From Diplodia intermedia (lineage: Eukaryota > Ascomycota > Dothideomycetes > Botryosphaeriales > Botryosphaeriaceae), in NCBI GenBank assembly GCA_021495925.1, contig JAKEKT010000028.1, positions 124,001-188,000 of the forward strand: DNA of 64,000 nt. Direction: 5' to 3'. How positions within the stretch are numbered: the stretch's first letter is position 1; the number at the start of each line of letters is the position of its first letter. The notes below the pieces were generated by a model. The model saw only the letters and a list, made by a program, of their open reading frames with translations, ran no database searches and was not told the origin of the DNA. Shown in pieces: positions 45,363-56,449 of this stretch. The translations under genes were made by a program, and so were the position numbers.

Positions 45363-48300
45363 TGGGACCGTCATTGATTCACGACATTAATCACAGCAGG
45401 CGTACTCTTTGCCGGCTCTCGCATAGTAGTGCCTAATTGCCAGCAACCGCACGTGTTGTTGGACAGCGCTGCCAGAGCCGGCCTGTTTCATTCATTTCGA
45501 GCGCCTTCTTTCTTTCGTACGTATTCTCGGTGCAGTATCTCCTTCACTGTTTGGAGGCGGGGGGACTTTCTTTGAGGCATTCTTTGCGGATACCCCCTCG
45601 TTGGGAATCAACTGTTCATTGTCTCTGCTTCTTTTGTTGTCTAACTCTTTCCCTTTCTTCCGCGGGAAACGGCTATACCCCCAGTTCAATCTCTGCGTTC
45701 AGTTTTCGGATCATGTTGTCAGGCGAAGGGGAGGCGTTCGGCGGGAGTTGCAGCGTAATGCTTAATGGGGAAGTGGTTGGAGCTATCGAACGGTAGATAG
45801 GATTAGTGAATGGACTATAGTCGGGACAGATAAGAAGGTCGAGGTGTTACAGAAACGGGGCAGCATCTAGACCGGACGTTTCGGTGTAGTCCGGCCTGGC
45901 TTCCCCACATTTTACGCTCGACGCCACAGGGAGCCGGCGTCCGCAGATGGAGAAGTGTGGCTCACTTAGCTGGTCCAGCCATGCCACCATCCACCTACGC
46001 GCGCCGTTTCCCGCTACACCTCTCCGGCGCCACTTGGCGGCACTTTTCCCCCCTGTTCTCCGACTTCTCCGAACGCTGCACCGGCTTGGCCGGGGGCGGC
46101 GGCCAGCCAGCCAGAGCCAGCCACAGTTGACAGCAACCTCCCACCCCTTGGTCAACTGTCACAATCCATTGTTCAAGCGCACCACATGCCAGAGAGACGC
46201 ATCACCATCCCTTTAATGGCAAACATAGTCTAGAATGCGACACAAGTCAAACAACACGTGGCCATGGGCATAGCAATAAAAAAAAAAAAGACGACCTAGG
46301 GCGTGGCAAGGAGAGAGTCACGGAAATAAGCTTTTCTTCTTCTTTCCCGCGTGGTGCGCGGACGTGACGTGACGTGTTGTTCGGGACGGGGGGGGGGTCT
46401 CGTGTCAGGACCGCGGCGTCGGGAAGCTTCTTCCAGCAGACCAAAACACCACATGTACCCCCTCTCTCTCTCTCTCTTTCTCTTTCTCTCTTGCCCCCTC
46501 CTTTGCCAAGGGCCCAGACACGCGCGCGCGCGCGCATCGCGGTTTGGCATGCGCGCGCGCACGCTGCCTGCGTGGGCTGCAGGCAGGAAGGATGCAGGGT
46601 GCGACGTAGCACACACGGGGACCGACGCAGGGTCGCGCTCATCACTCACGTCCGTCCATCATTTCCCGTCCCTTGTGTCTCTTTTTTTTTTTTTTTTTTG
46701 GGGCCCTGCATCCGGGCGGGCATCCGGGCCCCCGAGGAAAGGGCGGGCGGCGGGTAAAGTGTGGGGGAGGGAGGGAGGGAGGAGTGGTAGTCCAATAAAT
46801 TGCTTAGCAACTGCTTGAATGATGATTAGTCGGGGGGGTGCGAAAGCGAAGAAGAGTCGTCGGCCGCCGGAGGGAGCCGCGCGGGTCCAGCTGGGTCCAT
46901 CTCTCTCTCTCCATGGTCCCTGGCGGGCGGAGAATTATTGTCCTACCCGTCTTTTTTTTGCTTATTCGTTCGTCGCGTGTGTGTTTCTTCTCCGCGGCCA
47001 TGAGGGACGGCATTGAGTTTTCCTCGGGATTATCCGCGGGAAGGGGCTGATGCATGCATGCATGCATGCGTGGTTGAGCTCGAAGAAGGGGAGAAGTCCG
47101 CGCATTCCGACCCTCCTCCTCCCCCCGGAAAGAGGAAGCCAGCAAAAACAACAACACCTCGACCTCGCGTCGGGGGTGTTAGGCTGTGATGGCATGCCAA
47201 GGTGAGCATGTGCAAGAGGCCCGTCGTTCGCCGTGAATCCCGCGCACTCCATCCCGACCCAACTTGGAGAGCAGTAGTGATCACCTTTGCGTCTGCTTCT
47301 GCTTTAATCACGCATTGGTCGAAACATGGCAGGAACATGCTGACAATCCTGCGTCATCAGGAGCCACCGTCACAGTAGAAGAAAGGAGACGGAACATCCA
47401 GAAGAACGAGAAGAGGAAGGAGGAGAAGAAGCAAAGGGCCCGCCAATACCGCCCGGCTTATCCCGCATCTACTACACACTTCTCCCGGTGCAAAGTAGTA
47501 GCAGTAGCAGTAGGAAAAGAAAGAAAAAAACACCAACAACACCAACAACAACAACAAGAATCAAGGCATCCTTCTCACCGGCAATTCCGAGCTGCCCATC
47601 CACCCACATCACATACCACACATGAAAAACGCCCACAGGCACGCACCCACACCGCACTAAAGCCGTCACCACGCCATGCCCACGCCATTCCCACGCAATC
47701 CACTGCACCTAGCCCCACTCCGCGCCCCGCGGCTTAACCCGTCACCCGTCACGCGTCGTCTTTTTCGGTAGTGGAAGCCGACGCGGCCGGCCGGGGTGGA
47801 GGCCAGCACCCAGGGTAGGGTAGGGTAGGGTGGGAAAACAGCGGCACATCTTTTGCATCTCGGCCCGGGGCTGACCTGACCCCAAAGACCAAAAAACGCC
47901 ATCGCAAGCATATGCGGGGGCAGGCAGGCAGGCAGGCGGGCGTTGCGTGCGTGTAATAAGCCCTGGACGGAAAAGTGGCCGAAAACGCCCGCGAAAACGT
48001 GCGGGTGGAGTCCGGCTCTCTGTTACACTTTCCGACGAACGGTCGTCGTGGGGGTAAGCGGTGGAGATATCTCCGCCGCTGCCTGCGCCCCGTCCCCAGT
48101 CTCGATTCCAGCCCTCCCTATGCTGTTCGTTGGTGGAACGCGGAAGCGGGGGGAGGGGGATGCGGATAAGGGTGCGGGAGATGGGGGCGGGAAAGAATTG
48201 GACTCTCGTTCTGGACCATGACGGGTAGGTAGGTAAGGATGACGGAAGGGGAGGAAAAGGCCTTGTCGTTGTAGGTAGCCGGCCGGTTTTGGGACTCTGC

Positions 48301-51300
48301 AACCGTGAGTACTGCTCAAAGAAAGAGAGTTGTTTTTCTGCGTCGCGGTTGGTAAAGGAGAGGACAAGCATTGGTATAGCGAGACGTGGGTTGAACAAGC
48401 TGGGTACCAAAGGAGTATGTTACGAGTCATGCGGTGAGAGCTAACGATGAGAGACTGATGAGGTCATACATCATTATTAATCACCTCCTTCGTCTGGTCT
48501 TCCTGCTGCGCCTCCTCCGTGAATTTCCAAAAGGACCAGAGGAACACACTTTCTGTCGACCAAAAGACGAGCTGCAAGCGACGACCACGTGGGAAACCTC
48601 CTTTCATCGAGAAAAACGCGCGGGAAGGATTTGCATCGACCGGACTATCATCAGCCTCCAAAAGCATCTCCTCGTGGAAAACTTCCCTAGTGATTAGCAG
48701 TGGGCAGGTACACAGCCCAGCTCGAGAGAACAGACAGGCAACATGACTCTTGGCCGCACGCGATCTCGATCTCTCCCTTTTCCTTACCTCCCTCGCCCGC
48801 CCGTGATCCTACATGGTGTATCTCCCATTCACGTGTCACCCGCGGAAGGATCGCAAAACCCAAGAGTCTAGGCTCCACCAGCTAAGCTCTTAGGGCCGAG
48901 CATTTGAGGCTGAAGGCTATACTAAAATCCTTCCCACCATGCGCGCTCGCTACCGAATCGGCGGCCTCGGCTGATGGTCCGCTTTGGGCTTGAGTCAGTC
49001 GAAGACGGGATGGGAAAAAGGCTCAGGCCATTGGTGATTGCTATGCTGACCCAAACGGGCAAGCTCCTTGGCTTCCCCCGGAGCGGACCAGCGGGAGCCG
49101 GGCACTGGGGCGGACTTCCGCTGTCTTGGTAGCCGTCATCAGCTGCGCAGGCGAGTGCGGGGCGGGCCAGTCTAGCGGACCACGGAGTCCCAGGGCAATC
49201 CGAAGCGAGACTACCACCGTCGACAAGGCCATTTCTGGAGTCGTTAAAGGAGAACGATGACGATGTTGTCGATCCGTAAGGCCGGACGATCCGTAGGCTA
49301 CTGATGCGGGGGGCGGTGTCGATCTCGTGAGGACTTTGACGTCGTCCCACGCGCACACCCGGCCGATCAAGCAGGATCCGCACAACTCTAGCCGGGACGG
49401 ACGGGAGAATAGGAGACTGTGATGCTTCGGCATCCAAGAGCCAGCGGGAGCCCGAGCTTTCTGGGTAGGATCGCAAACACCATCAACGACCTCCTTTCAG
49501 GTGGTGACGGAAGCCGTCCGCACAGACAAAGCCAGCAAATGCCAAAACAGGACATCGGAACGGGAGCCGCGTCCTGGCCCCGCTGATATGCACTCTCCCG
49601 CAGGCCACACCACACAGCACTGATCGGTTGCTACTCCGCGTCTTGTGACGGCAGTCCGTGCGTCCCAGTTGTATATCGATCCTTCCTGGGAGCCATGCCA
49701 TCATTCCACGAATCCGAGCGCAGCACGGCGCGAGCCGGGGCGACGAAGACTGTTCGGGCCGTTTGACGTGAGCTGTGTGCGGCAGGGCATGAGACGAACG
49801 AGGCCTAGAGCTGACAGAGGGGAGCCCTTGGGATGCTTGGCTAAGGCTCGATGAGGACGTAGCTGTTGCCGCCGCTAAGCTCGGATCATTGTACCGCCGG
49901 CACGCTTGCGCAAGCCGAGGGCGCCATGCTCCGTGACGTGGTCTGATGGGCGAGAGGCGGGTCGGGAGGCTAGCCGTGTAGTCTACCGTCCGACTTGCAG
50001 ACCAGACTACCTCCTCCACGCGCATCCTTCCTCGCTTACCGATCGAGCTGATCGAGGAGGATAGCCTTGGTGGTGAATCCTCGCGTTCGCAAGCTCAGAG
50101 GAAAAACGATCCGGCCGAGTCGCCGGGCGGGTGATTGGCTGCTTGAGCCTCGTTTCGTTCCTGCAATGTCTTTTTCATGTTTACTGACAGCGCCAAGAAT
50201 GCAGTCAGATTGGGGGTCCAAGCGCGCGGAGTGCGGGTTGGTGGCACGGGGCGCGTTCCTTTCTTCCGTTCCCACTGCACCGCTCACCTTGCTTGCTTGC
50301 GGTCGAGGGACAGGCCAGGTGCCTTGCTTCGTGCTTTGTTTCGTCGTCTGTCCGCTCGCGTCGCGCTGCTGCCACACCTCTGCCCCTGCTCATCTACCGG
50401 GCACCGTGATACATGTGCTCGTCCAGGCACGAGTGACGGGCTGAGACGGAACATACCTTTAAAGAATGTAGATAGATAGGCTCTGAAACACGGCCACAAT
50501 AACGATGCAAGCCAAGAGCCGTTGGGGACCTGCGCTCTAATCGTACAAAGGAACGAGAAAGAGGCGGTGGTAAGTGGCTTTCTCGGGGTTGCCGCGCGCT
50601 TCGCAGCCTCCCTTTCTCTGCCAGCCTGGAGGCTGCCGCGAGCTGAAGCCGCGCGACCAATCCCCCTACCCGCGCCGGGGGCTGGGGGGAAGAAAGGGCC
50701 GCACGCCGATCGGCTGCCTAGTGAAGAGGACCCGGTAGGCGCTTGCCAGCCCTTCAGCCCTCTGGATCGATCGATCATGCTCGGACGGGGGTATTATCCC
50801 ATTCCGGGGTAGACCTGCCCGAGGCGGCGGTGTGTGGCGCTCTCCCAACGCACACCCCACGCGTTCGCGCTGCGCTATCTGCTGCACGGTCAGGACGTCG
50901 GATAGAGGACAAGAGAAAAGCTAAGAAAAGGCAACCACCGCAGCGGGTAAGGCGGGCTCGGGCGCGATGATCCTCTTGGGGGCTTGTACAGGTTGTAATA
51001 CCCGCAACCAGCTAAAGAGTGGCCATGGCGTGTTTCGCATCTTGTCCAAACGCATCCACACGCGTGCTGGCCCTTTTCAAGTCTTCCCGACCCTTCCCAT
51101 ATCCCGGGTCCATTGCTCTTGTCCTTTTCAGATCCCAGCGGTGCGGAAGCAAATCTTTCTTGTCTCCAGCGCCTTAACCCTCATTCGTTCCTATTTCGTA
51201 ATCCTCTCCTCTCCACGCTCTTTCTCCAGCCCATCCAAGCTGGTGGTTTCCTTCCGTCACCATAATACCTAGCTCCTGTCGAAGAGCAAGCTTCCATTTT

Positions 51301-51508
51301 CGTCATTGTTCACCCCACCCCCAACCAGTTCCCCGGCCCCATCACGCGGAAATTGCGGGACAGTGGTTGCGTTCCTTTCACTGAGACTTCCCACGGCTTG
51401 AGGAAGGGAGTGTGTCACGCCACACACCAACCACTCTTGCCTCTTCACCGGCCACATTCTCAACCGTGGACCTTATCCCCACAAAACCTACCTTCCCAAC
51501 TTCCCACA
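45363..51508. other. 6-kb gene-poor, microsatellite-rich region
   Basis: No supported gene in over 6 kb. Simple repeats are concentrated here: CT (46461-46490), CG (46521-46535 and 46549-46562), a T run (46682-46699), GGGA (about 46766-46782), ATGC (47049-47070), AGGGT (47811-47833) and CAGG (about 47920-47940). Open frames on both strands are compositional, with no family match I can name. The last kilobase probably contains the promoter and leader of the gene at 51509. A long non-coding transcript cannot be excluded. Confidence 0.55.
46461..46562. repeat. CT and CG microsatellites (possible Z-DNA tract)
   Basis: A CT-rich run (46461-46490) is followed by alternating CG runs at 46521-46535 and 46549-46562, with only 13 bases between the two CG runs. 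Alternating CG of this length can adopt Z-form DNA under supercoiling. It lies in the gene-poor stretch, and no gene end is nearby. Confidence 0.8.
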
Positions 51509-53587
51509 ATGTCGATAACCACCCGATCAAAACCCACCCCGCCTCCCCGACCCAGCCGTCCCGCCGCCAACCAAACGCCCCTCACCCCAACCTCTCCACG
51601 GCTCCCCGGCAGCTGGCCATCATCACACACCTTTCCACTCCCACACCCGCCTCACCCCAAGTCCCCACCTCCGTCTCCACCCGTCAGCGCAGGCCTGGCC
51701 GAGAGCCTCCCTTTCGCCATGGCACGACTGGTGCTTGGAAGCGGTCCAGCTGGCACCGCCTCCACAGGAGCAGGAGATCCTCCCAACTCGCCCGTCACGC
51801 CGGGAGCGTGGCTGAGCGGTGGCATGTGGAGGGGAGCGACGGGTGAGCAACAGCAGAAGAAGAGGATGAGGTACCCGCGAGGCAGGAGCAGGCGGGTCAG
51901 CATCAGCAGCAGCGAGTGCAGCATCGAAGTCAACCCTAGGATTCACCGGCCGCGCGCGTCGACGCAGACGGCACAGACGGGCGCAGATGAATACTCCAAC
52001 AACCTCCAGCTACCGCATCCCCGACGCAGCAACCCGACAAGTCCGCGCCGCCCACGTGTGAGGGAGACGCAGGGTTGGAGTAGCAGTAGCGACAGTGAGG
52101 ATTCCGATGATGGCGGTTCCATGAACAGCCCCCCTCGCCGGACATTGAGAGTGCGCAGGGGATCCGACACAATACCGGCAACCGTGCTGCGGTTGGAAGG
52201 TGTTGGCGCGGTCGTGATCGAGGAGGCACCACGACAAGCCATCAGCGCACAAGCCGGCGGAGGTGTCAGGCTCGTGGATGCACGCAGCCCTTCCGATTGG
52301 ACCATCCCCACCATTGTCAAGGATGGAGAGATTACTGCAGGGCAGGCAGATGCTTCCAAGGTCCAGCAAGAGGCGAAGTTGAGCGAACCAGGTCCAGGGC
52401 TCTCGGGCAATGCGAGGGTCAGAAGGACGTTGAGGTCCAAGAGGATGGAGGCCTTGCAAACGGGCAGGTTGTCGCCGGGTGGTACTCTGGGTTTCGAAGA
52501 GAAGCCGCTGCCACCCAGGCCGATGAGCATGCAACGTACCCCCAGAGAGCTGTACCCTCCAAGTGACGACTCCGTTTCATCTTCACCACCCCTTTCACCA
52601 TCGCCAGCTCTTACGCCTCCTCCGACAACATCTCTGCCGTTGAGGTTTCCCATGCCTCCGTCCCACATCCCAGGACGGCCGCCTCTTCAGCCGTTGTCTG
52701 AAACGTCTGATTTCATTGACAGCAACACCAACATGGGCGCATCGGCGTATCCTTTGACACCGATCGCTACCGACCTGGGCTCGCTATCCGTCATTGCAGC
52801 ATTCGGAGACGAGTCCCCATCCGCTCGACGGGAGACCCGCTCCGATTCTCGTCCATCGAGATCAAGCAACAGCAGCCGCGCAGGAACATACACTGACGCA
52901 TCTCGTTCGAGTAGCGTGTCAACAACAAGCATCCGCCTACGCAGTGGATCGGTGGTAACCGTCATACCGCCAGAGCAGACTGCATGGCAAAAGACTGCAT
53001 ATGTCGCCGGTCCAATCCGGCTAAACAACTTTAATAATCTGGCGAGCAGCAGCGACGCATCCCTTCCGGGCCTGTCGAGGAAACGTGGCAAGGCGGATAG
53101 CGTCGCCTCTCTGGATGCATTCCAGAGCGCGATTGAGAGCCTCTTGGAGAATCCTGCAACACATGGTCGGCGTGCCAGTGACGAGAGCGCGATTGAAGAG
53201 GTGGTCACGTTCTTTGAGGACTTCGGTTTCAGTCCAGCGGGCGGTGAGGAGGAGTCATTGGACTCCTTCTGGTCGTCGAATCTCAACGACAACTATGGCA
53301 CCGGTTGGTTGAGTCCACCACCCGAGAAGCCGGTGCCTGCCGTGCCTGTGCATCTCCCAACAGGGTATCCCTTGACCGTGGAGAGGACGGGTGCGATGAG
53401 CGGCAGCATGGGTGCTGTGGAAGTCATTGGGATGCGGGGCGGAGATGGAGGGTGCTTGAAGAGAACTTCAAGCTTGTTGAGCAGGGGAAGTCGGACTAGC
53501 AGCGAGAGAAGAAGTCGTTTGTCCGGAGCGACCGGCCAAAAGACGAAGCTGAGGAGGTTGATGATGAGTGCAGGTGGAATTCTGTAA
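51509..53587 (+). CDS. Ser/Pro-rich protein of unknown function (692 aa)
   Basis: The frame is open from 51353, but ATG 51509 (MSITTRSKPTPPPRPSRP) is preferred: it is preceded by a C/A-rich leader ending CCCACA and followed by codon use like the rest. Product 692 residues. The first 300 residues are Pro/Ser-rich and basic with RRVSISSSECS-type sites. A Pro-rich central part has repeated SPP/PPL segments. A conserved-looking C-terminal segment (about 490-600) includes TAWQKTAYVAGPIRL, then KADSVASLDAFQSAIESLL and SAIEEVVTFFEDFGF. These resemble proteins that I recall being annotated as fungal proline-rich cell-wall-type proteins, but there is no signal peptide, so a wall location is not supported. 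The protein ends in a basic Ser/Arg tail. Function unknown. Confidence 0.75.
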   Translation: MSITTRSKPTPPPRPSRPAANQTPLTPTSPRLPGSWPSSHTFPLPHPPHPKSPPPSPPVSAGLAESLPFAMARLVLGSGPAGTASTGAGDPPNSPVTPGAWLSGGMWRGATGEQQQKKRMRYPRGRSRRVSISSSECSIEVNPRIHRPRASTQTAQTGADEYSNNLQLPHPRRSNPTSPRRPRVRETQGWSSSSDSEDSDDGGSMNSPPRRTLRVRRGSDTIPATVLRLEGVGAVVIEEAPRQAISAQAGGGVRLVDARSPSDWTIPTIVKDGEITAGQADASKVQQEAKLSEPGPGLSGNARVRRTLRSKRMEALQTGRLSPGGTLGFEEKPLPPRPMSMQRTPRELYPPSDDSVSSSPPLSPSPALTPPPTTSLPLRFPMPPSHIPGRPPLQPLSETSDFIDSNTNMGASAYPLTPIATDLGSLSVIAAFGDESPSARRETRSDSRPSRSSNSSRAGTYTDASRSSSVSTTSIRLRSGSVVTVIPPEQTAWQKTAYVAGPIRLNNFNNLASSSDASLPGLSRKRGKADSVASLDAFQSAIESLLENPATHGRRASDESAIEEVVTFFEDFGFSPAGGEEESLDSFWSSNLNDNYGTGWLSPPPEKPVPAVPVHLPTGYPLTVERTGAMSGSMGAVEVIGMRGGDGGCLKRTSSLLSRGSRTSSERRSRLSGATGQKTKLRRLMMSAGGIL

Positions 53588-56449
53588 AGGGATGATGACT
53601 CTTAGCTTATTGTTTGTCAAGATACCATTGGTCAGAGATGTTTTGCGCCTCAGAAAATCCAAAGAGCACCCTGTTCAGAACCATCAAAGTAAACATGTTG
53701 AGGTACCTTGGGTTGTGACAGAGTTGGCTGGTCGCTGAGTACAGGTCCAGGCCGAGGATTGGCACGATGCTCACCGCATGCACCGCAGCTGATACGTGAC
53801 GGGTTCTCGAAAGTCGATAGTGTCCAACTTCGTATGGTGGGTCTCGGCCGCGTGACGACACTAGCATCCCTCCCGTGACAGCCTGAAGTTTTCCGGTTCT
53901 CGGACCGCCACTTTCACCGCTCAGCAGTAACTGCACTCCGCTGTCACCGACTGGACTGGCCATCATCGATGTGGTTAGAACCATTCGTCCGGTTGGTGCT
54001 CCGGCAATATTGTGGGACAAGCGCGGCGACTAATCCGTACATGACGCTTACAAGCTCTTGTTGGCCGCTGCGGCTACCGCGGAGGTAAGTCCGCCCCAAC
54101 ATCAGTTGGTGGACCCTGGATCACCCAATGTACAGGTTTTCAGACGGCAGAGGCCGTGAGGAAGGCCACCGGCTATCTCTTGGCTTGATCACCCGGCAAC
54201 CGGGAAAATTCCCCACGCATGGTGTCGCGCAGCGGCAGATGAAACAACCCACAAGTGCTGATGCTGAGATGTCAGCTCGTCGTGACCGCTACTATGATGG
54301 CAGCACAGAGTTTGCCACGCGCAGGCGAGGGGAGGGCAGTTACACGGCAGCTTTTCTTTGTTTTCTGGAACTTGGAACCCCGGCGGCCCGAGCCGTGTCT
54401 CCGAGTTGCCCTTTTCGGAAGCCAACGAGAAGCTCCACGACATTCCTGCAGCTCGCTTGGCATGGACGCAGGGCTGATTGCTGGATTGCAGATGTTCTTT
54501 CGATGCAGAATGCTGTCCCGGTGGCGTCCAGTTCCAGTGTTTGGGGACAGCTGCATCCTCACAGCCGGGAATCGCCAGAGCCTCTGCAAAATTCAGGTTT
54601 TTGGGATCTTCTCGAGTCGCGCAAAAGTGGGCAGAGATCGGCCGCCCCCCCGGGAATCGCAGATCCGGAGGCTGTTTGTCGGCGTGGGTCTGGAAAGTGA
54701 GAGAAGCAGAGGCGGTGACTCGAGGGGAGCTCAGCTTGCATTAGATACTGCCCCGCCATGCCGCCAGTGTTGCGACGGCGGTCCTTGGCGGGTCGGCAAT
54801 TGCGAGGTTCGGAGGAGCACATCTCTAAGGGGCAACCTCGTCCAGCGGATGCAGGTCCGGGAGCAGCTAGCGGACCCTGAAATTGAGACGGGCACGCTGC
54901 TCAGGTGAAGATGATGAAATGGCGCGCTTACACTGGAGCACCGACCTCGCCTTTGATGAAACAGGAAGGCTTCCAGAACGCTGAGAAGGATTGGCTCCGG
55001 GCCAAGAGAGCGTTGGGACTGGCAAGGTCGGCGAAAATCCTTCAGGGCGCGGCGCAATAGCGACGCTACTCGGAGCTACAGGACCACAGGACCGCAGGCA
55101 AGTCCCTGGTGGTTCGCGAGGGCCGGGCTCAGATTGATGATGTTGCTATTCTGGACGCCGGCGGGCCGTCGTGCGGATGGAGCTCAGGTGGACGAAGTTG
55201 GGTGTGACAACGGCGGCAGCACACGAGCAGCAATTTCGCCAGGGTATGACCTCACTTGTGCGGTGCGCTGGCGGCGCCCGTCAGTGCGTGCGGCGAATCT
55301 CTTGAGCCGCGAAGCAGCAGCAGTCGTCCTCAGGCTCCACTCTGCGACGTTGCAGCGGCCGCACGTGAGGAGCGCTGGAGGAAGCTACAGGCGCCACCAA
55401 TCAAACCTGGCGGTGAGCTAGGCCTGAGACAAGACAGCGCATCTCAGCGCTGGGCCGAAGTTTCAACGGCTTTTGCGGCTCTAATCTCGGTCAATATTGT
55501 GCCAATAACAGGAGGGCGACGAGGGATGGAGGCTGTAATTGCGCCGATCCGATCATACCACACAAGGTTTGGCCTCGGTGCTGGAAGGGGAGCCTTGGCA
55601 GCGCGTCCCCGTGGAGAACGGGCTCTGGAGAAGCAGACAGCAGACGGGGCGGTGCGGTCTGCGGCGGCACGTTGGGCAGAGGCAGAGGCAGCTGCGCTGC
55701 GCCGCGGCGCGCCGGTGAGCCGCGTTTTGACGTCTGCGTGCGGCGGGCGAGGCTCGCGCCGGTGAGGGCGTTGCGGCGTACAAACGGGCGCGGGAGCGCC
55801 AGTCGCTAGCAACGGTGGTGGTGGTGCAGGCAGTGCTGCGGTTCGCGGGCAGGCCAGACAGGCAGCCAGGCCGGCGCCGCACGAGGGCTGGGATTGGCGC
55901 TTGGAGCGATGCGAGGGAACCCGGCGCGGCGGGACGCATCTTCTTCGCAGCAGCGCGACGCGTGGGGAAGGACGGCCGGCATCATCGAGTTGCCGTAAGC
56001 AGCGAGCGAGTGAGGCAGCCAATGGGAAGGCGCGACTCGGCGAGCCCATTGGCGGTGGGGGCGCAGGGAGCACGCGGCCGGCTCTCGAAACAGCGTGGGC
56101 GATCAACACGTCTCGTATTTGGCAGCCGGGAGCTCCGCCGGGGCCTTCCCTGCAGCCCGGGAGGTGACAAGTGACGCACGCCAGCCCCCAGCGCGTCCGT
56201 GCCAGCGCATCCCGCGGCCAGCGATAATCAAAAGGCTGCCGCCCGCCGCATGCTCCTCTGCCCATCAAACACCAACCAGCACCGCTCGCCCTGACTTTGC
56301 GAGCCATAATTGCAGTCCCGTATTGTACGCGCCTCGTGCCACGCTGCCGTGCCTGTTTGCTGATCTCCGCCAGCCGCTGCACCCCGCCGCCGCCTCGTAT
56401 CTCCGCTTTAACACCACCACGCGCGCCTCGACCATCGCACCCGCTTTCA
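53588..56449. other. Intergenic region upstream of C2H2 gene
   Basis: About 2.9 kb with no recognised gene. The right part (about 55.2-56.4 kb) is GC-rich and probably holds the C2H2 promoter and leader. A 609-codon antisense frame (55444-57273) overlapping the C2H2 gene is considered a shadow. Confidence 0.45.

Noticed and set aside
47811..47833. AGGGT repeats resembling telomeric sequence
   Set aside because: Only about four to five units of a pentamer, not the TTAGGG hexamer, and far from any chromosome-end feature.
48840..48900. tRNA-like sequence on the minus strand (A-box-like TTAGCTGGTGGAGC)
   Set aside because: No TTCRA-type B box and no anticodon stem can be formed, so it is not called a tRNA; a decayed tRNA-derived repeat is possible but unsupported.
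48922..50025. Two adjoining minus-strand open frames
   Set aside because: They are compositional, lack conserved segments and cannot be joined with convincing splice sites.
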